Notes: a model not told the origin generated them from the sequence alone. DNA of 22,407 nucleotides from an uncultured Collinsella sp. (GCA_900549455.1 UROM01000018.1:1-22407); one strand, 5' to 3'. Counted from the first letter of the stretch, positions 13,377 through 21,396 are shown. Program-made: numbers and translations.

Positions 13377-14381
13377 TTATCGATTCTCGATGCTACCGAT
13401 GTTTTTGAGCTCGATGGAGATGAGGCCGTTGGGATCGTTGACGAACTCGATGTACTCGGAGTTCGAACCCATCTCGGCCGGGAAGCTGATCTCGATACCC
13501 GTATCGGTACGAATCTTATGATTGCGCACGGCCGCGCGCTCGACCTGCTTGCGTTCCACGGGAACGCGCTCGGGCACCTTCTCCTCGGTCAACGCCGCAC
13601 GCACGCTCTCCTTGATAACCGGTTCGTCCTCAAAGACCTCATCGACGATATCCCAAGGCGGCAGCTCCTCGTCATCCTCGACCTTCTCGGCAACGGCAGC
13701 CTTAACCTTAGCGAGCGCCACGGCCGTGTTGGCGCCGTGCTCTTCGGCGACCTCCTCGACCACGCGCGTCACCGTGTCGATGACCTCCTTACCCGAAACG
13801 CCCGTGTCGCATTGCAGCAGGCCGTCGGGAATGAGCATGCGATCCTCGCCGGCAATCTTGCGCTTCTTATCCACATAGCCGATCTCCATGGTGCTTGCAC
13901 GCACGATTGCATAGCTCGGCACCTTTTGCGAGGGGTTGGGCAGAATGGCGTAGTGGCGCGCGATATCGTTGCGCACCTCGCCTTCTTCGCGACCCACCTC
14001 GTGCATGAATGCCTGCTTAGAGCCCAGCAGCATCACGGCAAACCAGCGGGCATCCTCATCGTCGTCAAAATCGGCCACAAGCACGTCAGTGGACTCGGCT
14101 TTCTCGGCCTTGGTGAGTTCGGAAGAGATGAACTCCGCAATCTGCTGCGACAGGTCCACAAACTCGCGCTCGCCAAAGAAATAATCCTTGAGCTCGCCGC
14201 CAAACGCAGAGTTCTCGGCAAACGTGGCGCGTTTATTGTCGGCCGAGGTACGAGCGCGCCGCAGGTGCGTGGTTACGAAATTACGCACGGTGCGGCTCTC
14301 GATATCGAGCTCGCGTTGGCTCATGACGTTGACGGCAGAGTCAAAGTCCAGGATATGCAGAATCGCGTGATTGATTTTCAT
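13377..14381 (-). CDS. Nucleoid-associated protein (YejK/NdpA-like family)
   Basis: Predicted cytoplasmic protein of the 37-kDa nucleoid-associated family, whose members copurify with the nucleoid; the molecular role is poorly defined. From ATG 14381 it has 334 residues and begins MKINHAILHILDFDSAVNVMSQREL, the typical N-terminal pattern. It continues with ESRTVRNFVTTHLRRAR, DVLVADFDDDEDARWFAVMLLGSKQAFMHEV and a C-terminal DTGIEISFPAEMG region. I prefer ATG 14381 over ATG 14390 because GGA lies at a workable distance only for the former. It is convergent with the lysine operon across a shared terminator. Confidence 0.82.
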   Translation of the reverse strand: MKINHAILHILDFDSAVNVMSQRELDIESRTVRNFVTTHLRRARTSADNKRATFAENSAFGGELKDYFFGEREFVDLSQQIAEFISSELTKAEKAESTDVLVADFDDDEDARWFAVMLLGSKQAFMHEVGREEGEVRNDIARHYAILPNPSQKVPSYAIVRASTMEIGYVDKKRKIAGEDRMLIPDGLLQCDTGVSGKEVIDTVTRVVEEVAEEHGANTAVALAKVKAAVAEKVEDDEELPPWDIVDEVFEDEPVIKESVRAALTEEKVPERVPVERKQVERAAVRNHKIRTDTGIEISFPAEMGSNSEYIEFVNDPNGLISIELKNIGSIENR

Positions 14382-14455
14382 ATACGGCATTCCGTTCTAG
14401 ATTGAATTGAGCACGAATCAGTATAGCGGTCGAGCCCGCCCCAGGCGCATCGAAG

Positions 14456-14490
14456 ATTGGTGCATCGGGGACAGGTTGCTTTGCACCAAT
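14456..14490 (+). repeat. Palindromic 'gggacaggtt' hairpin repeat, copy 2
   Basis: Perfect 9-bp arms ATTGGTGCA (14456-14464) and TGCACCAAT (14482-14490) around a 17-base loop, tcggggacaggttgctt. It ends 3 bases before the last base pair of the hydrolase gene's stop codon (14493). The loop matches copy 3 (15671-15701) at 14 of 17 positions. Confidence 0.85.
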
Positions 14491-14492
14491 GG

Positions 14493-15653
14493 CTAGCGCA
14501 GGAGCTCGGACTGCCATACCTCAAGCTGTTCTGCCAGGCTCTTACCACTAGAAGGCACGCTGAACTCGGGACGTTTGGGCAGCAGCGCACACTTAAGAAT
14601 TGCCACGATGGTCTGCGAGACAAAGCGGCGTGTATCCTTGTCAAAGCCTTGCGCAGCTTGGAGCATCACGGGCAGGCTCTCGCGCAGATTCCCAGCGATA
14701 TCTGCAAACCGCTCAGCACCCGTAGCCTCAAACACGGAGAACAACGCATCTACAAAACGCTCGCGCTCGCTAGGTGACACTGCAAGCAGCATCTCGCGAA
14801 TGGAGCCATCAACGTATCGAGCACCGGCGGACAGATGCTCACAGTACACGAAGTCGCAACCATCAACCACCCAGCTAAAGGGATTGTGCTGCAGTAGGCT
14901 GAACTCGGTGCTCTCAACGATAGCATAGTCCTCCTGTGTCTCGAACATCATGCCAAAGATCGACGACCGAGGTAGCGTCTTATCGATTCGACCGGAAAGA
15001 TCGACAAAGGCGCTGCCGCTCAGAAACTCCTCGACGAAGCCCGGACCATCATGGGAATACGCACGTTCGATTCGCCCGCGGGCGACATCGGAACACATCG
15101 CCGCACCGTACACCGCAAGGTTTCCGCCCTTGGAATGACCTCCACACAAAAGCGGCCCGTCAATCGCACCCGCCGCCTCGTCCACATAACGCGCCGCGGA
15201 TTCCTGGGCCGGCACAGGACACCGGAACGCCATGTTAAAGTCCTCTTTCCAGCCCACAATCGTGCTGTCGGTCCCTCGGAAGGAAAGATAACTAAACCCC
15301 GCCGGAAACCGGAACGCCATGGCTGCAAACTGCTCTGTCGCCATCACATCGCTCACGGCACGATAGCCGCAAACGCGCGCGCCACGGTAGCGAGGGCTTG
15401 CTGCCACGGCCTCCAACAAGGCCCTGCTCCCCTCTGGGTTCCACAAGTCGCCAACCATGTCCCGGTAGCACTCGGCACGCAGCAACTCGCGTACGTCTAG
15501 GCCCTGCCAGTTCGTCAGCTCCGCCATATCACCCGGCAAACGCAAATAGGACAACCACGCAAAGACCAGGCTATCCACCGCGCAGAACGGCCGCTCCTCA
15601 AACGGGTCAAACGCCGTCTGGGCATAGATTAAAAAATTAGGCGAATCCGACAT
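14493..15653 (-). CDS. DUF2974-type alpha/beta-hydrolase
   Basis: 386-residue protein of the DUF2974/Mbeg1-like family, lipase-like alpha/beta hydrolases of unknown substrate that are common in gut Firmicutes and Actinobacteria. The nucleophile elbow GGHSKGGNLA places the serine at residue 174. Before it, FSYLSFRGTDSTIVGWKEDFNM (120-141) is the conserved strand and oxyanion-side region, and YSHDGPGF follows it. There is no signal peptide or membrane segment, so it is probably cytoplasmic. ATG 15653 has GGGAGG just upstream. The gene is bracketed by two like-oriented copies of a short palindromic repeat, at both ends and almost touching, which suggests it was inserted or moves as a unit. Confidence 0.82.
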   Translation of the reverse strand: MSDSPNFLIYAQTAFDPFEERPFCAVDSLVFAWLSYLRLPGDMAELTNWQGLDVRELLRAECYRDMVGDLWNPEGSRALLEAVAASPRYRGARVCGYRAVSDVMATEQFAAMAFRFPAGFSYLSFRGTDSTIVGWKEDFNMAFRCPVPAQESAARYVDEAAGAIDGPLLCGGHSKGGNLAVYGAAMCSDVARGRIERAYSHDGPGFVEEFLSGSAFVDLSGRIDKTLPRSSIFGMMFETQEDYAIVESTEFSLLQHNPFSWVVDGCDFVYCEHLSAGARYVDGSIREMLLAVSPSERERFVDALFSVFEATGAERFADIAGNLRESLPVMLQAAQGFDKDTRRFVSQTIVAILKCALLPKRPEFSVPSSGKSLAEQLEVWQSELLR

Positions 15654-15670
15654 GGCCCTCCCATCAACTA

Positions 15671-15701
15671 TGGTGCATTGGGGTCAGGTTACTTTGCACC
15701 A
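15671..15701 (+). repeat. Palindromic 'ggg-caggtt' hairpin repeat, copy 3
   Basis: Perfect 7-bp arms TGGTGCA (15671-15677) and TGCACCA (15695-15701) around the 17-base loop ttggggtcaggttactt. Same orientation, loop length and arm core as copy 2. It lies 17 bases upstream of the hydrolase start codon. Confidence 0.85.
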
Positions 15702-15767
15702 AAAAAGCGCCCGGGCCGCGTGGACTCGGACGCCTTCATTGTAGCTTTTCGCTCTAGCGAGCTTGAT

Positions 15768-16718
15768 TTAGCAGGAGAAGTCGACGCTGTCGATGATGTC
15801 CTTGAGGGCCTTTGCAGAGGCGGTGAGCTCATGCTGCTCGTCATCGTTCAGCGGCACGGGAACGCGGCAGACGACACCGTCGCGGCCAACGACTGTCGGC
15901 ATGGAGATGGCCAGATCGGACAGGCCGTACTCGCCAACCATGAGCGAGGAGACAGGCAGAACGGTCTGCTCATCGCGCATGACGGCGGTGCAGATGCGCT
16001 TGACGGCCATGGCGACACCGTAGTAGGTGGCGTGCTTCTTCTCGATGATGGTGTAGGCAGAGTTCTTGACGTCCTCGGCGATACGCTTCTCGGCGGCCTC
16101 GTGCTCCAGGTGGCCGTGAAGCTCGCAGAAGGTGTTCAGCGGCACGCCGGCAACCTGAGCGCTGGACCAAGCGACAAACTCGGAGTCGCCGTGCTCACCC
16201 ATGACATAGGCCTGGACATCGCGCGGGTCAACCTCGACGTGGGCACCAAGCATCTGCTGCAGACGGCCGGTGTCGAGTACGGTGCCGGAGCCGATGACAT
16301 GGCCCTCGGGCAAGCCGGACATCTTGATGGCGGCATAAGTCAGAACATCGACCGGGTTGGAGACGATGAGCAGAATGCCGTCAAAGCCAGACTTCTTAAT
16401 CTCGGGGATAATGGACTTAAAGATGTTGACGTTCTTGTTGACCAGGTCCAGGCGGGTCTCACCGGGCTTCTGGGCAGCGCCGGCGGTGACGACGATCATG
16501 GCGGCGTCGGCGACATCGGAATAATCGCCGGCGTAGATCTTCATCGGCTCGGCAAACGTCATGCCGTGCGCGATATCCAGGGCCTCACCCTCGGCGCGGT
16601 TCTTGTCCACGTCGATGAGGACCATTTCGGAGAACAGACCGCTCTGCATCAGCGCGAACGCCGAAGACGAACCGACGAAACCGCAGCCGACAATAGCGAC
16701 CTTCTTCTCGTTAACCAT
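15768..16718 (-). CDS. ldh: L-lactate dehydrogenase
   Basis: NAD-dependent reduction of pyruvate to L-lactate in fermentation. 316 residues. Nucleotide-binding loop GCGFVG (11-16) with Asp36 (LIDVD) indicates NAD preference. Substrate loop AGAAQKPGETRLDLV carries Gln83, the position that is Arg in malate dehydrogenases, followed by Arg89. The active site is GSGTVLDTGRLQ (Asp149, Arg152) and GEHGDSEFVAWS (His176). ATG 16718 has GGGAG 7 bases upstream; the longer frame upstream reads through a hairpin and is not used. It lies 200 bases downstream of the aminotransferase on the same strand, separated by a terminator-like hairpin, so it probably has its own promoter. Confidence 0.94.
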   Translation of the reverse strand: MVNEKKVAIVGCGFVGSSSAFALMQSGLFSEMVLIDVDKNRAEGEALDIAHGMTFAEPMKIYAGDYSDVADAAMIVVTAGAAQKPGETRLDLVNKNVNIFKSIIPEIKKSGFDGILLIVSNPVDVLTYAAIKMSGLPEGHVIGSGTVLDTGRLQQMLGAHVEVDPRDVQAYVMGEHGDSEFVAWSSAQVAGVPLNTFCELHGHLEHEAAEKRIAEDVKNSAYTIIEKKHATYYGVAMAVKRICTAVMRDEQTVLPVSSLMVGEYGLSDLAISMPTVVGRDGVVCRVPVPLNDDEQHELTASAKALKDIIDSVDFSC

Positions 16719-16744
16719 TAGAAACTCCCATCTCACTCCACAAA

Positions 16745-16775
16745 CAAGCCGCCCGGGAACGACCCGAGCGGCTTG
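16745..16775 (-). terminator. Terminator-like hairpin upstream of ldh
   Basis: A 13-position stem (16745-16757 with 16763-16775, one internal mismatch) with a 5-base loop. On the minus strand it is followed by tttgtgg, only a short T-run. It may end transcripts from the aminotransferase gene or act in the ldh leader, 27 bases before the ldh start. Confidence 0.5.
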
Positions 16776-16918
16776 CCGTAATCCCAATACATCCAATCGG
16801 GACTTTGATTATGCTCCTATTCGCAGCCAAAAATCGACCGTTTACCGAAATTGTTTGCAGGATTCGTAAAATAACTGCACGAAATCGGTTTCGAGCTATT
16901 GACGAGCCGAGACCACTT

Positions 16919-18082
16919 CTAATACAGGCCCGCCTCGCGAATGGCCTCGACAGCCAAAGCGATCTGGTCGGGCGACAGGACCAGCGCCATACGCACGTGC
17001 CCCTCGCCCGAAGGGCCAAAGCTCGCGCCCGGCGTCACCACAACGCCGGCCTTCTCCATGAGTTCCTCGCAAAACGCCATGGAATCGGTGCGACCACCGG
17101 GAAGCTTGGCCCACACAAACATAGAGCCATGCGCGTTGGGACGCTCCCAGCCCAGACCCTCAAGACCGTCGCACAGGGCATCGCGGCGCTCCTGGTACTT
17201 CAGACGCTGCGCCTCGACCTCATCGCGCGGACCGTTCAGGCACGCGATGGCGGCCTTCTGGATCGGAAAGAACATACCGAAGTCGATCTGGCTGCGCAGC
17301 TTGGCAAAGGCAGAGACCACGTCCTCGCGGCCGACCAAAAAGCCGATGCGGGCACCGGTGACGTTAAACGACTTGGAGAGCGAGAAGAACTCAACGCCCA
17401 CCTCGAGCGCGCCGGGATACTGCAAGAAGCTGCCGCCCGGCTCGCCGTCGAACACGATGTCGGAGTACGCGTTGTCATGGACGATGAGCAGGTCGTGCTC
17501 GCGGGCGAAAGCGATGATCTCCTCGTAGACCTCGGGCGTGCCCACCGAGCCGACCGGGTTCGCGGGCAGCGACACGATCATATATTTGGCACGATCGGCA
17601 ACCTCGGGATCGATACCCGCCACATAGGGCAGGTAATTATGCTCGGCGACCAGCGGATAGTACTCGAGCTTGGCATCGGCGATCTTGGCACCCGCCTCAA
17701 AGACCGGATAGCACGGATCGGGAACCAGAATGGTGTCACCCGGATCGAGCAGGGCCAGGCCCAAATGGCCCACGCCCTCCTGCGTGCCGTTGCACGACTG
17801 CACCATGGACGGCGTAATGCCCGAAACGCCAAAGCGGCGCTCATAGTAATCGCACACGGCTTGCTTGAGTTCGGGCAGGTCGCGCAGGGCGTACTTCCAC
17901 ATCTCGGGATCCTGGGCGGCTTGCGTAAGTGCCTCGACCACGTGGCCGTACGGCTTAAAGTCGGGCGTGCCCACGCTCATGTTGTAAATGGTCTTACCCT
18001 GAGCCTTCAGCGCGAGAAGTTTGTTGTTGAGCGAGGCGAAGACCTCCGCGCCAAAGCGGTCGAGACGCTGCGATGCCTGCAT
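16919..18082 (-). CDS. PLP-dependent class I/II aminotransferase
   Basis: Cytoplasmic fold-type I aminotransferase, 387 residues. Visible: SVGTPDFKP (36-44), the PLP-contacting region NGTQEGVG, the SLPANPVGSVG Asn-Pro loop (171-181), HDNAYSD (202-208), the Schiff-base lysine K237 in SLSKSFNVTGARIGF and a C-terminal arginine in GHVRMAL. It resembles aminotransferases annotated as LL-DAP or N-acetyl-DAP aminotransferase (PatA-like) and alanine/aspartate aminotransferases; sequence alone does not decide. The window has DapH but no other aminotransferase, which makes an N-acetyl-DAP role attractive. ATG 18082 has AAAGGTGG upstream. A strong terminator hairpin ends only 18 bases before the start codon, so the gene either depends on readthrough or has an attenuated leader. 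Confidence 0.85.
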   Translation of the reverse strand: MQASQRLDRFGAEVFASLNNKLLALKAQGKTIYNMSVGTPDFKPYGHVVEALTQAAQDPEMWKYALRDLPELKQAVCDYYERRFGVSGITPSMVQSCNGTQEGVGHLGLALLDPGDTILVPDPCYPVFEAGAKIADAKLEYYPLVAEHNYLPYVAGIDPEVADRAKYMIVSLPANPVGSVGTPEVYEEIIAFAREHDLLIVHDNAYSDIVFDGEPGGSFLQYPGALEVGVEFFSLSKSFNVTGARIGFLVGREDVVSAFAKLRSQIDFGMFFPIQKAAIACLNGPRDEVEAQRLKYQERRDALCDGLEGLGWERPNAHGSMFVWAKLPGGRTDSMAFCEELMEKAGVVVTPGASFGPSGEGHVRMALVLSPDQIALAVEAIREAGLY

Positions 18083-18100
18083 GGTGCCACCTTTCGATAT

Positions 18101-18132
18101 AAAAAACGCGGCGCTCCGACAAGAGCGCCGCG
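18101..18132 (-). terminator. Intrinsic terminator or attenuator before the aminotransferase
   Basis: A 10-bp perfect stem, CGCGGCGCTC (18107-18116) with 18123-18132, has a 6-base loop and on the minus strand runs into T6 (complement of 18101-18106). It follows nadE by about 70 bases and stops just before the ribosome site of the gene starting at 18082. Confidence 0.85.
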
Positions 18133-18200
18133 CGATACGGGCCATCAGATTGCAAAAGTGTAACGCTTGCAACCCCCGTATTGGTTCAATTTAGCCAACC

Positions 18201-20180
18201 TTAGTCAATTGGATTGAGCGCGTCGATCTGCACAAGCCACAGACGCGAGCTGGCGTCGCTCGGCATACGCCAATCGCCGCGCGGGCTGAGCGTCACCGAG
18301 CCCACCTTGGGACCATCGGGCAGGCAGCTGCGCTTAAACTGCTGGGCAAAGAAGCGACGATAGAACGTACGCAGCCACGTGTGGACGGTCTTGGCGTCGT
18401 AGACGCCCTCGAAGCTCTTGAGCGCCATGCGGTAGATCTTGCCCGGCTCAAAGCCAAAACGCAGCAGGTAGTAGAGGAAGTAGTCGTGCAGCTCGTACGG
18501 GCCCACCAAATCCTCGGTCTTCTGCGCAATCTCGCCGTCGCCCGTGGGCGGCAGAAGCTCGGGGGACACCGGCGTATCGAGGATGTCGAGCAGTGTCTCG
18601 GCAATGCGCCCGCCAAAGACATCGGCGGCATAGCGCACCAAGTGACGCACGAGCGTCTTGGGCACGCTTGCGTTGACGGCGTACATGCTCATGTGGTCGC
18701 CGTTATAGGTAGCCCAACCGAGCGCCAGCTCCGACAGGTCGCCCGTGCCGATGACAAAACCGCCAGCCTGGTTGGCCAAGTCCATCAGAATCTGCGTGCG
18801 CTCGCGGGCCTGGCTGTTCTCGTAGGTCACGTCCTGCACGGCCGGATCGTGCTCGATGTCCTTGAAGTGCTGCTCCACAGCCGCGTGGATCGAAACCTCG
18901 CGGAAGCTCACACCCAGGTCGCGGGCGAGCGACTCGGCATTCGACTTGGTGCGATGCGTCGTGCCAAAGCCGGGCATGGACACGGCTGTGATACCGGTGC
19001 GCGGCAGCCCCAGTGCATCGAAAGCGCGAACTGTCACGAGCAGCGCCAGCGTGGAGTCCAGGCCGCCTGAAAGACCGATGACAGCCGCCTTGGTGCCCGT
19101 ATGGGCAAGGCGGGTCTTGAGGCCGGCGGTCTGCAGGTCGAGGATGGTCTCGCAGCGCTCGGCCAGGTCGCCATGGTCGGCCGGCACAAAGGGAGCGCGG
19201 GGGAAGACACGGTCGATGTCGAACGCATCGCGCAGGACAGGTTCGTCTGTCAGCACGCCCTCAAACGAAAATTCAACGGTCGCGGCCTCCGGTGTATCGT
19301 CTGTGCACGTCCACGTCGTCGAGCGACGGCGCTCGGCAACCAGACGGTCAAGGTCAACATCGGCGATGGCCATGTCGCAGGTAAGCAGCTTGGTCGCGGC
19401 GAGCTTGGAGCCGTTTTCGTAGACGAGGTTCTCGCCCGCAAAGACCATGTCGGTCGTGGACTCGCCCTCGCTCGCGTCTGCATAGGCATAGGCGCAGTAC
19501 AGGCGCGCACTCTGATTGGAGATGAGGCTGCGGCGGTAATCTGCCTTACCGATAATCTCGTCCGAGGCCGACGGGTTGAGAATCACCGTCGCACCGGCAA
19601 GCGCCATCTCGGTCGAAGGGGGCGCCGGCACCCACAGGTCCTCACAAACCTCAACGCCCAACACCAGGTCCTCGGCACCCTCATCACAGCAACGGTAGAT
19701 AAGCCCCGAACCCAGCGGAACCAGACCCTGACCGGCAAATTCAACCCACACGGGATCCGCAGGCGCCGGAGCAAACCAGCGACGCTCATAGAACTCGCCA
19801 TAGTTGGGCAGATACTTCTTGGCCGTAAGACCCAAAAGCTCACCCGCACAGCACACGGCGGCACAGTTGTAGATGTTCTCGGCCACCGCCACGGGAAGAC
19901 CGATGGTAAAGACAATCGGCAGCCCACGAGTCTCGTCGAGGATATGTACCAGAGCGGCCTCACAGCCATGCAGCAGCGTGCGGTTATGGAACAGGTCGGC
20001 CGCGGTATAGCCGGTCAGGTTAAGCTCGGGCAGCACCAGCGCGCGAACGCCGCGCTCGGTAGCCTCGCGAACAGCCGCCAGCGCAACCTCGGCATTGCCT
20101 TCGACATCGGCCACGCGAATCTGCGGTGAGGCCGCCGCCACACGCAAAAAGCCATCAGACTGAGAAAGGTGAAGATTCAT
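18201..20180 (-). CDS. nadE: Glutamine-dependent NAD+ synthetase NadE
   Basis: Final step of NAD synthesis: nicotinic acid adenine dinucleotide is amidated with ammonia released from glutamine. 659 residues, the usual size of the two-domain enzyme. The N-terminal nitrilase-type glutaminase has the Glu-Lys-Cys triad: Glu52 in LPELNLTGYT, lysine 121/122 in AKKYLPNYGEFYE and Cys179 in GVEVCEDLWVP. The C-terminal synthetase domain has the ATP-pyrophosphatase loop SGGLDST (371-377) and GTGDLSELALGW. ATG 20180 is preceded by GGGAG; the frame can be extended 9 codons without a ribosome site. It is divergent from the membrane protein at 20384 and is followed by a strong terminator. Confidence 0.95.
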   Translation of the reverse strand: MNLHLSQSDGFLRVAAASPQIRVADVEGNAEVALAAVREATERGVRALVLPELNLTGYTAADLFHNRTLLHGCEAALVHILDETRGLPIVFTIGLPVAVAENIYNCAAVCCAGELLGLTAKKYLPNYGEFYERRWFAPAPADPVWVEFAGQGLVPLGSGLIYRCCDEGAEDLVLGVEVCEDLWVPAPPSTEMALAGATVILNPSASDEIIGKADYRRSLISNQSARLYCAYAYADASEGESTTDMVFAGENLVYENGSKLAATKLLTCDMAIADVDLDRLVAERRRSTTWTCTDDTPEAATVEFSFEGVLTDEPVLRDAFDIDRVFPRAPFVPADHGDLAERCETILDLQTAGLKTRLAHTGTKAAVIGLSGGLDSTLALLVTVRAFDALGLPRTGITAVSMPGFGTTHRTKSNAESLARDLGVSFREVSIHAAVEQHFKDIEHDPAVQDVTYENSQARERTQILMDLANQAGGFVIGTGDLSELALGWATYNGDHMSMYAVNASVPKTLVRHLVRYAADVFGGRIAETLLDILDTPVSPELLPPTGDGEIAQKTEDLVGPYELHDYFLYYLLRFGFEPGKIYRMALKSFEGVYDAKTVHTWLRTFYRRFFAQQFKRSCLPDGPKVGSVTLSPRGDWRMPSDASSRLWLVQIDALNPID

Positions 20181-20383
20181 AAGAATGCTCCCGTGCGTAG
20201 ACGCCATTCACAACAATTAGCAAGCCCTATTGTAGTTCAACCGCCGGGTGTAACCGCATCCCACCAACTTGGTGAGCTATTGATGAGTTGATGGTATCTG
20301 TTAAATGTCACGTACGATTCACATCTGGTGGGTACCCTGATGGCTACATGAAACGAAGCAGATTTACACCGGGAGGGTCCCGC
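20181..20383. promoter_or_regulatory. Divergent intergenic region with inverted repeats
   Basis: It must contain the promoters of nadE (-) and the Ser/Thr-rich membrane protein (+). GGTGTAA (20247-20253) pairs with TTACACC (20364-20370) next to the downstream ribosome site. CACCAACTTGGTG (20262-20274) is a 13-base palindrome, and CCCACCA (20260-20266) can instead pair with TGGTGGG (20326-20332). No certain -35/-10 pair was recognised. Confidence 0.35.
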
Positions 20384-21328
20384 ATGACAACCAAGTACAC
20401 TGACGCGCCGCGCACGCGCGTCATGACACCGTCCGCGCTCAACAACGGCGTTCACGAAAACCATTCCATCGGACAGACCATGGCCATCGCGCCCAAAAAG
20501 GGCCTGTTCGACGACATTTCCATTCCCCAGATCATCGCCGGCGCCGCAGCTGCCGCCACGAGCGTCGCGCTTGCTTCCAAGATCGGTATCGCCGGATCGG
20601 TGATCGGCGCCGCCGTGAGCTCGGTTATCACCGTTGTGTCCTCGCAGGTCTACCGCCACTTTATCTCTGCCAGCGCCAAAGCCCTCAAAGGTACGCACAC
20701 CGCCGTCGACTACCCCGCCGGCGTCTATGAGCCCGTTGAGTTTAATGCCGAGGAGCACCTGGGCGGCGCCGCGACTACGCAGGAGATACGCCAGATTGCG
20801 GGGCGCGTGACCACGGCGCGCGTCGCTCCCGACAACCTGCGCGCCAAGGCGGCGGCAGAGCGCAGCCAGACGCAAAAGAAGGTCATCATCTTCTCGATCG
20901 CCATCGCCATCGTCGCGGTCATCGCCTGCACCGGTGCTATCCTTATCACCACCGCCGGTGAGGGTCTGGGCGAGCGTCCCGAGCCAATCCTTTCGTCGCG
21001 CACGACCGAGCACGACGCGGATAACACCGGTCAATCGCAAAACCAGCAGGACGACTCGCAGGGCACCTCCACATCCACCGACTCGTCCTCGAACACCCCT
21101 GATCAGTCGCAGAGCGCTGATTCCTCTGCGAACAGCGGCGGCACGCAATCCGGCACGACCGACTCAAGCCAAACGACTGACGGCTCTCAACCGAGCACGG
21201 GTGACCAGACGAGCGGCAATACATCGGGCACGAGTTCCACCGACAATAACAACACCGACAGTTCGGGCGGAACCGCGTCCGGCACAGCATCTGACAGCTC
21301 GAGCCAAGGCACGACGTCGGGCAACTAA
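20384..21328 (+). CDS. Membrane protein with long Ser/Thr/Gly-rich tail
   Basis: Family not recognised. From ATG 20384, which has GGGAGGG upstream, the protein has 314 residues. Residues 1-46 are a polar N-terminus. Residues 48-86 form a long Ala/Gly/Ser-rich hydrophobic region ending in a basic stretch. Residues 87-165 are a polar domain. Residues 167-190 are a clear membrane helix, preceded by a basic stretch and SQTQKK. Residues 195-314 are almost entirely Ser, Thr, Gly, Asp, Asn and Gln without repeats of fixed length. By the positive-inside rule the tail is probably outside the cell; it could be a spacer or a glycosylated stalk (inference). No sortase motif or enzyme domain is seen. A hairpin terminator follows. 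Confidence 0.75.
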   Translation: MTTKYTDAPRTRVMTPSALNNGVHENHSIGQTMAIAPKKGLFDDISIPQIIAGAAAAATSVALASKIGIAGSVIGAAVSSVITVVSSQVYRHFISASAKALKGTHTAVDYPAGVYEPVEFNAEEHLGGAATTQEIRQIAGRVTTARVAPDNLRAKAAAERSQTQKKVIIFSIAIAIVAVIACTGAILITTAGEGLGERPEPILSSRTTEHDADNTGQSQNQQDDSQGTSTSTDSSSNTPDQSQSADSSANSGGTQSGTTDSSQTTDGSQPSTGDQTSGNTSGTSSTDNNNTDSSGGTASGTASDSSSQGTTSGN

Positions 21329-21362
21329 GCACGTTTGCCTCTCATAGATAACCGACCTGCAT

Positions 21363-21396
21363 AACGGGCGCGAACCGGCAACGGTCGCGCCCGTTT
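21363..21396 (+). terminator. Terminator-like hairpin after membrane protein gene
   Basis: A 14-bp stem with one bulged A (21363-21377 with 21382-21395) and GCAA loop, followed by only TTTACC. A plausible weak terminator before the gene at 21467. Confidence 0.65.

Noticed and set aside
13518..14405. 295-codon plus-strand frame opposite the nucleoid-associated protein gene
   Set aside because: Shadow frame; the minus-strand product matches a known family across its length.
15678..16721. 347-codon plus-strand frame opposite ldh
   Set aside because: Antisense shadow of a well-supported lactate dehydrogenase; no start site or domain of its own.
18083..18097. T-box-like word AAGGTGGCACC before the aminotransferase
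   Set aside because: In T-box leaders this word lies upstream of the terminator, within an antiterminator, and is followed by GCG. Here it is downstream of the terminator and is the ribosome site; no specifier stem was found.
16805..18163. 452-codon open frame on the plus strand, antisense to the aminotransferase
   Set aside because: It mirrors the coding frame of a clear aminotransferase gene. In GC-rich DNA the opposite frame is often stop-free, and the peptide has no recognisable domain.
19101..20129. 342-codon plus-strand frame opposite nadE
   Set aside because: Antisense shadow of NAD synthetase, with low-complexity composition typical of reversed GC-rich codons.
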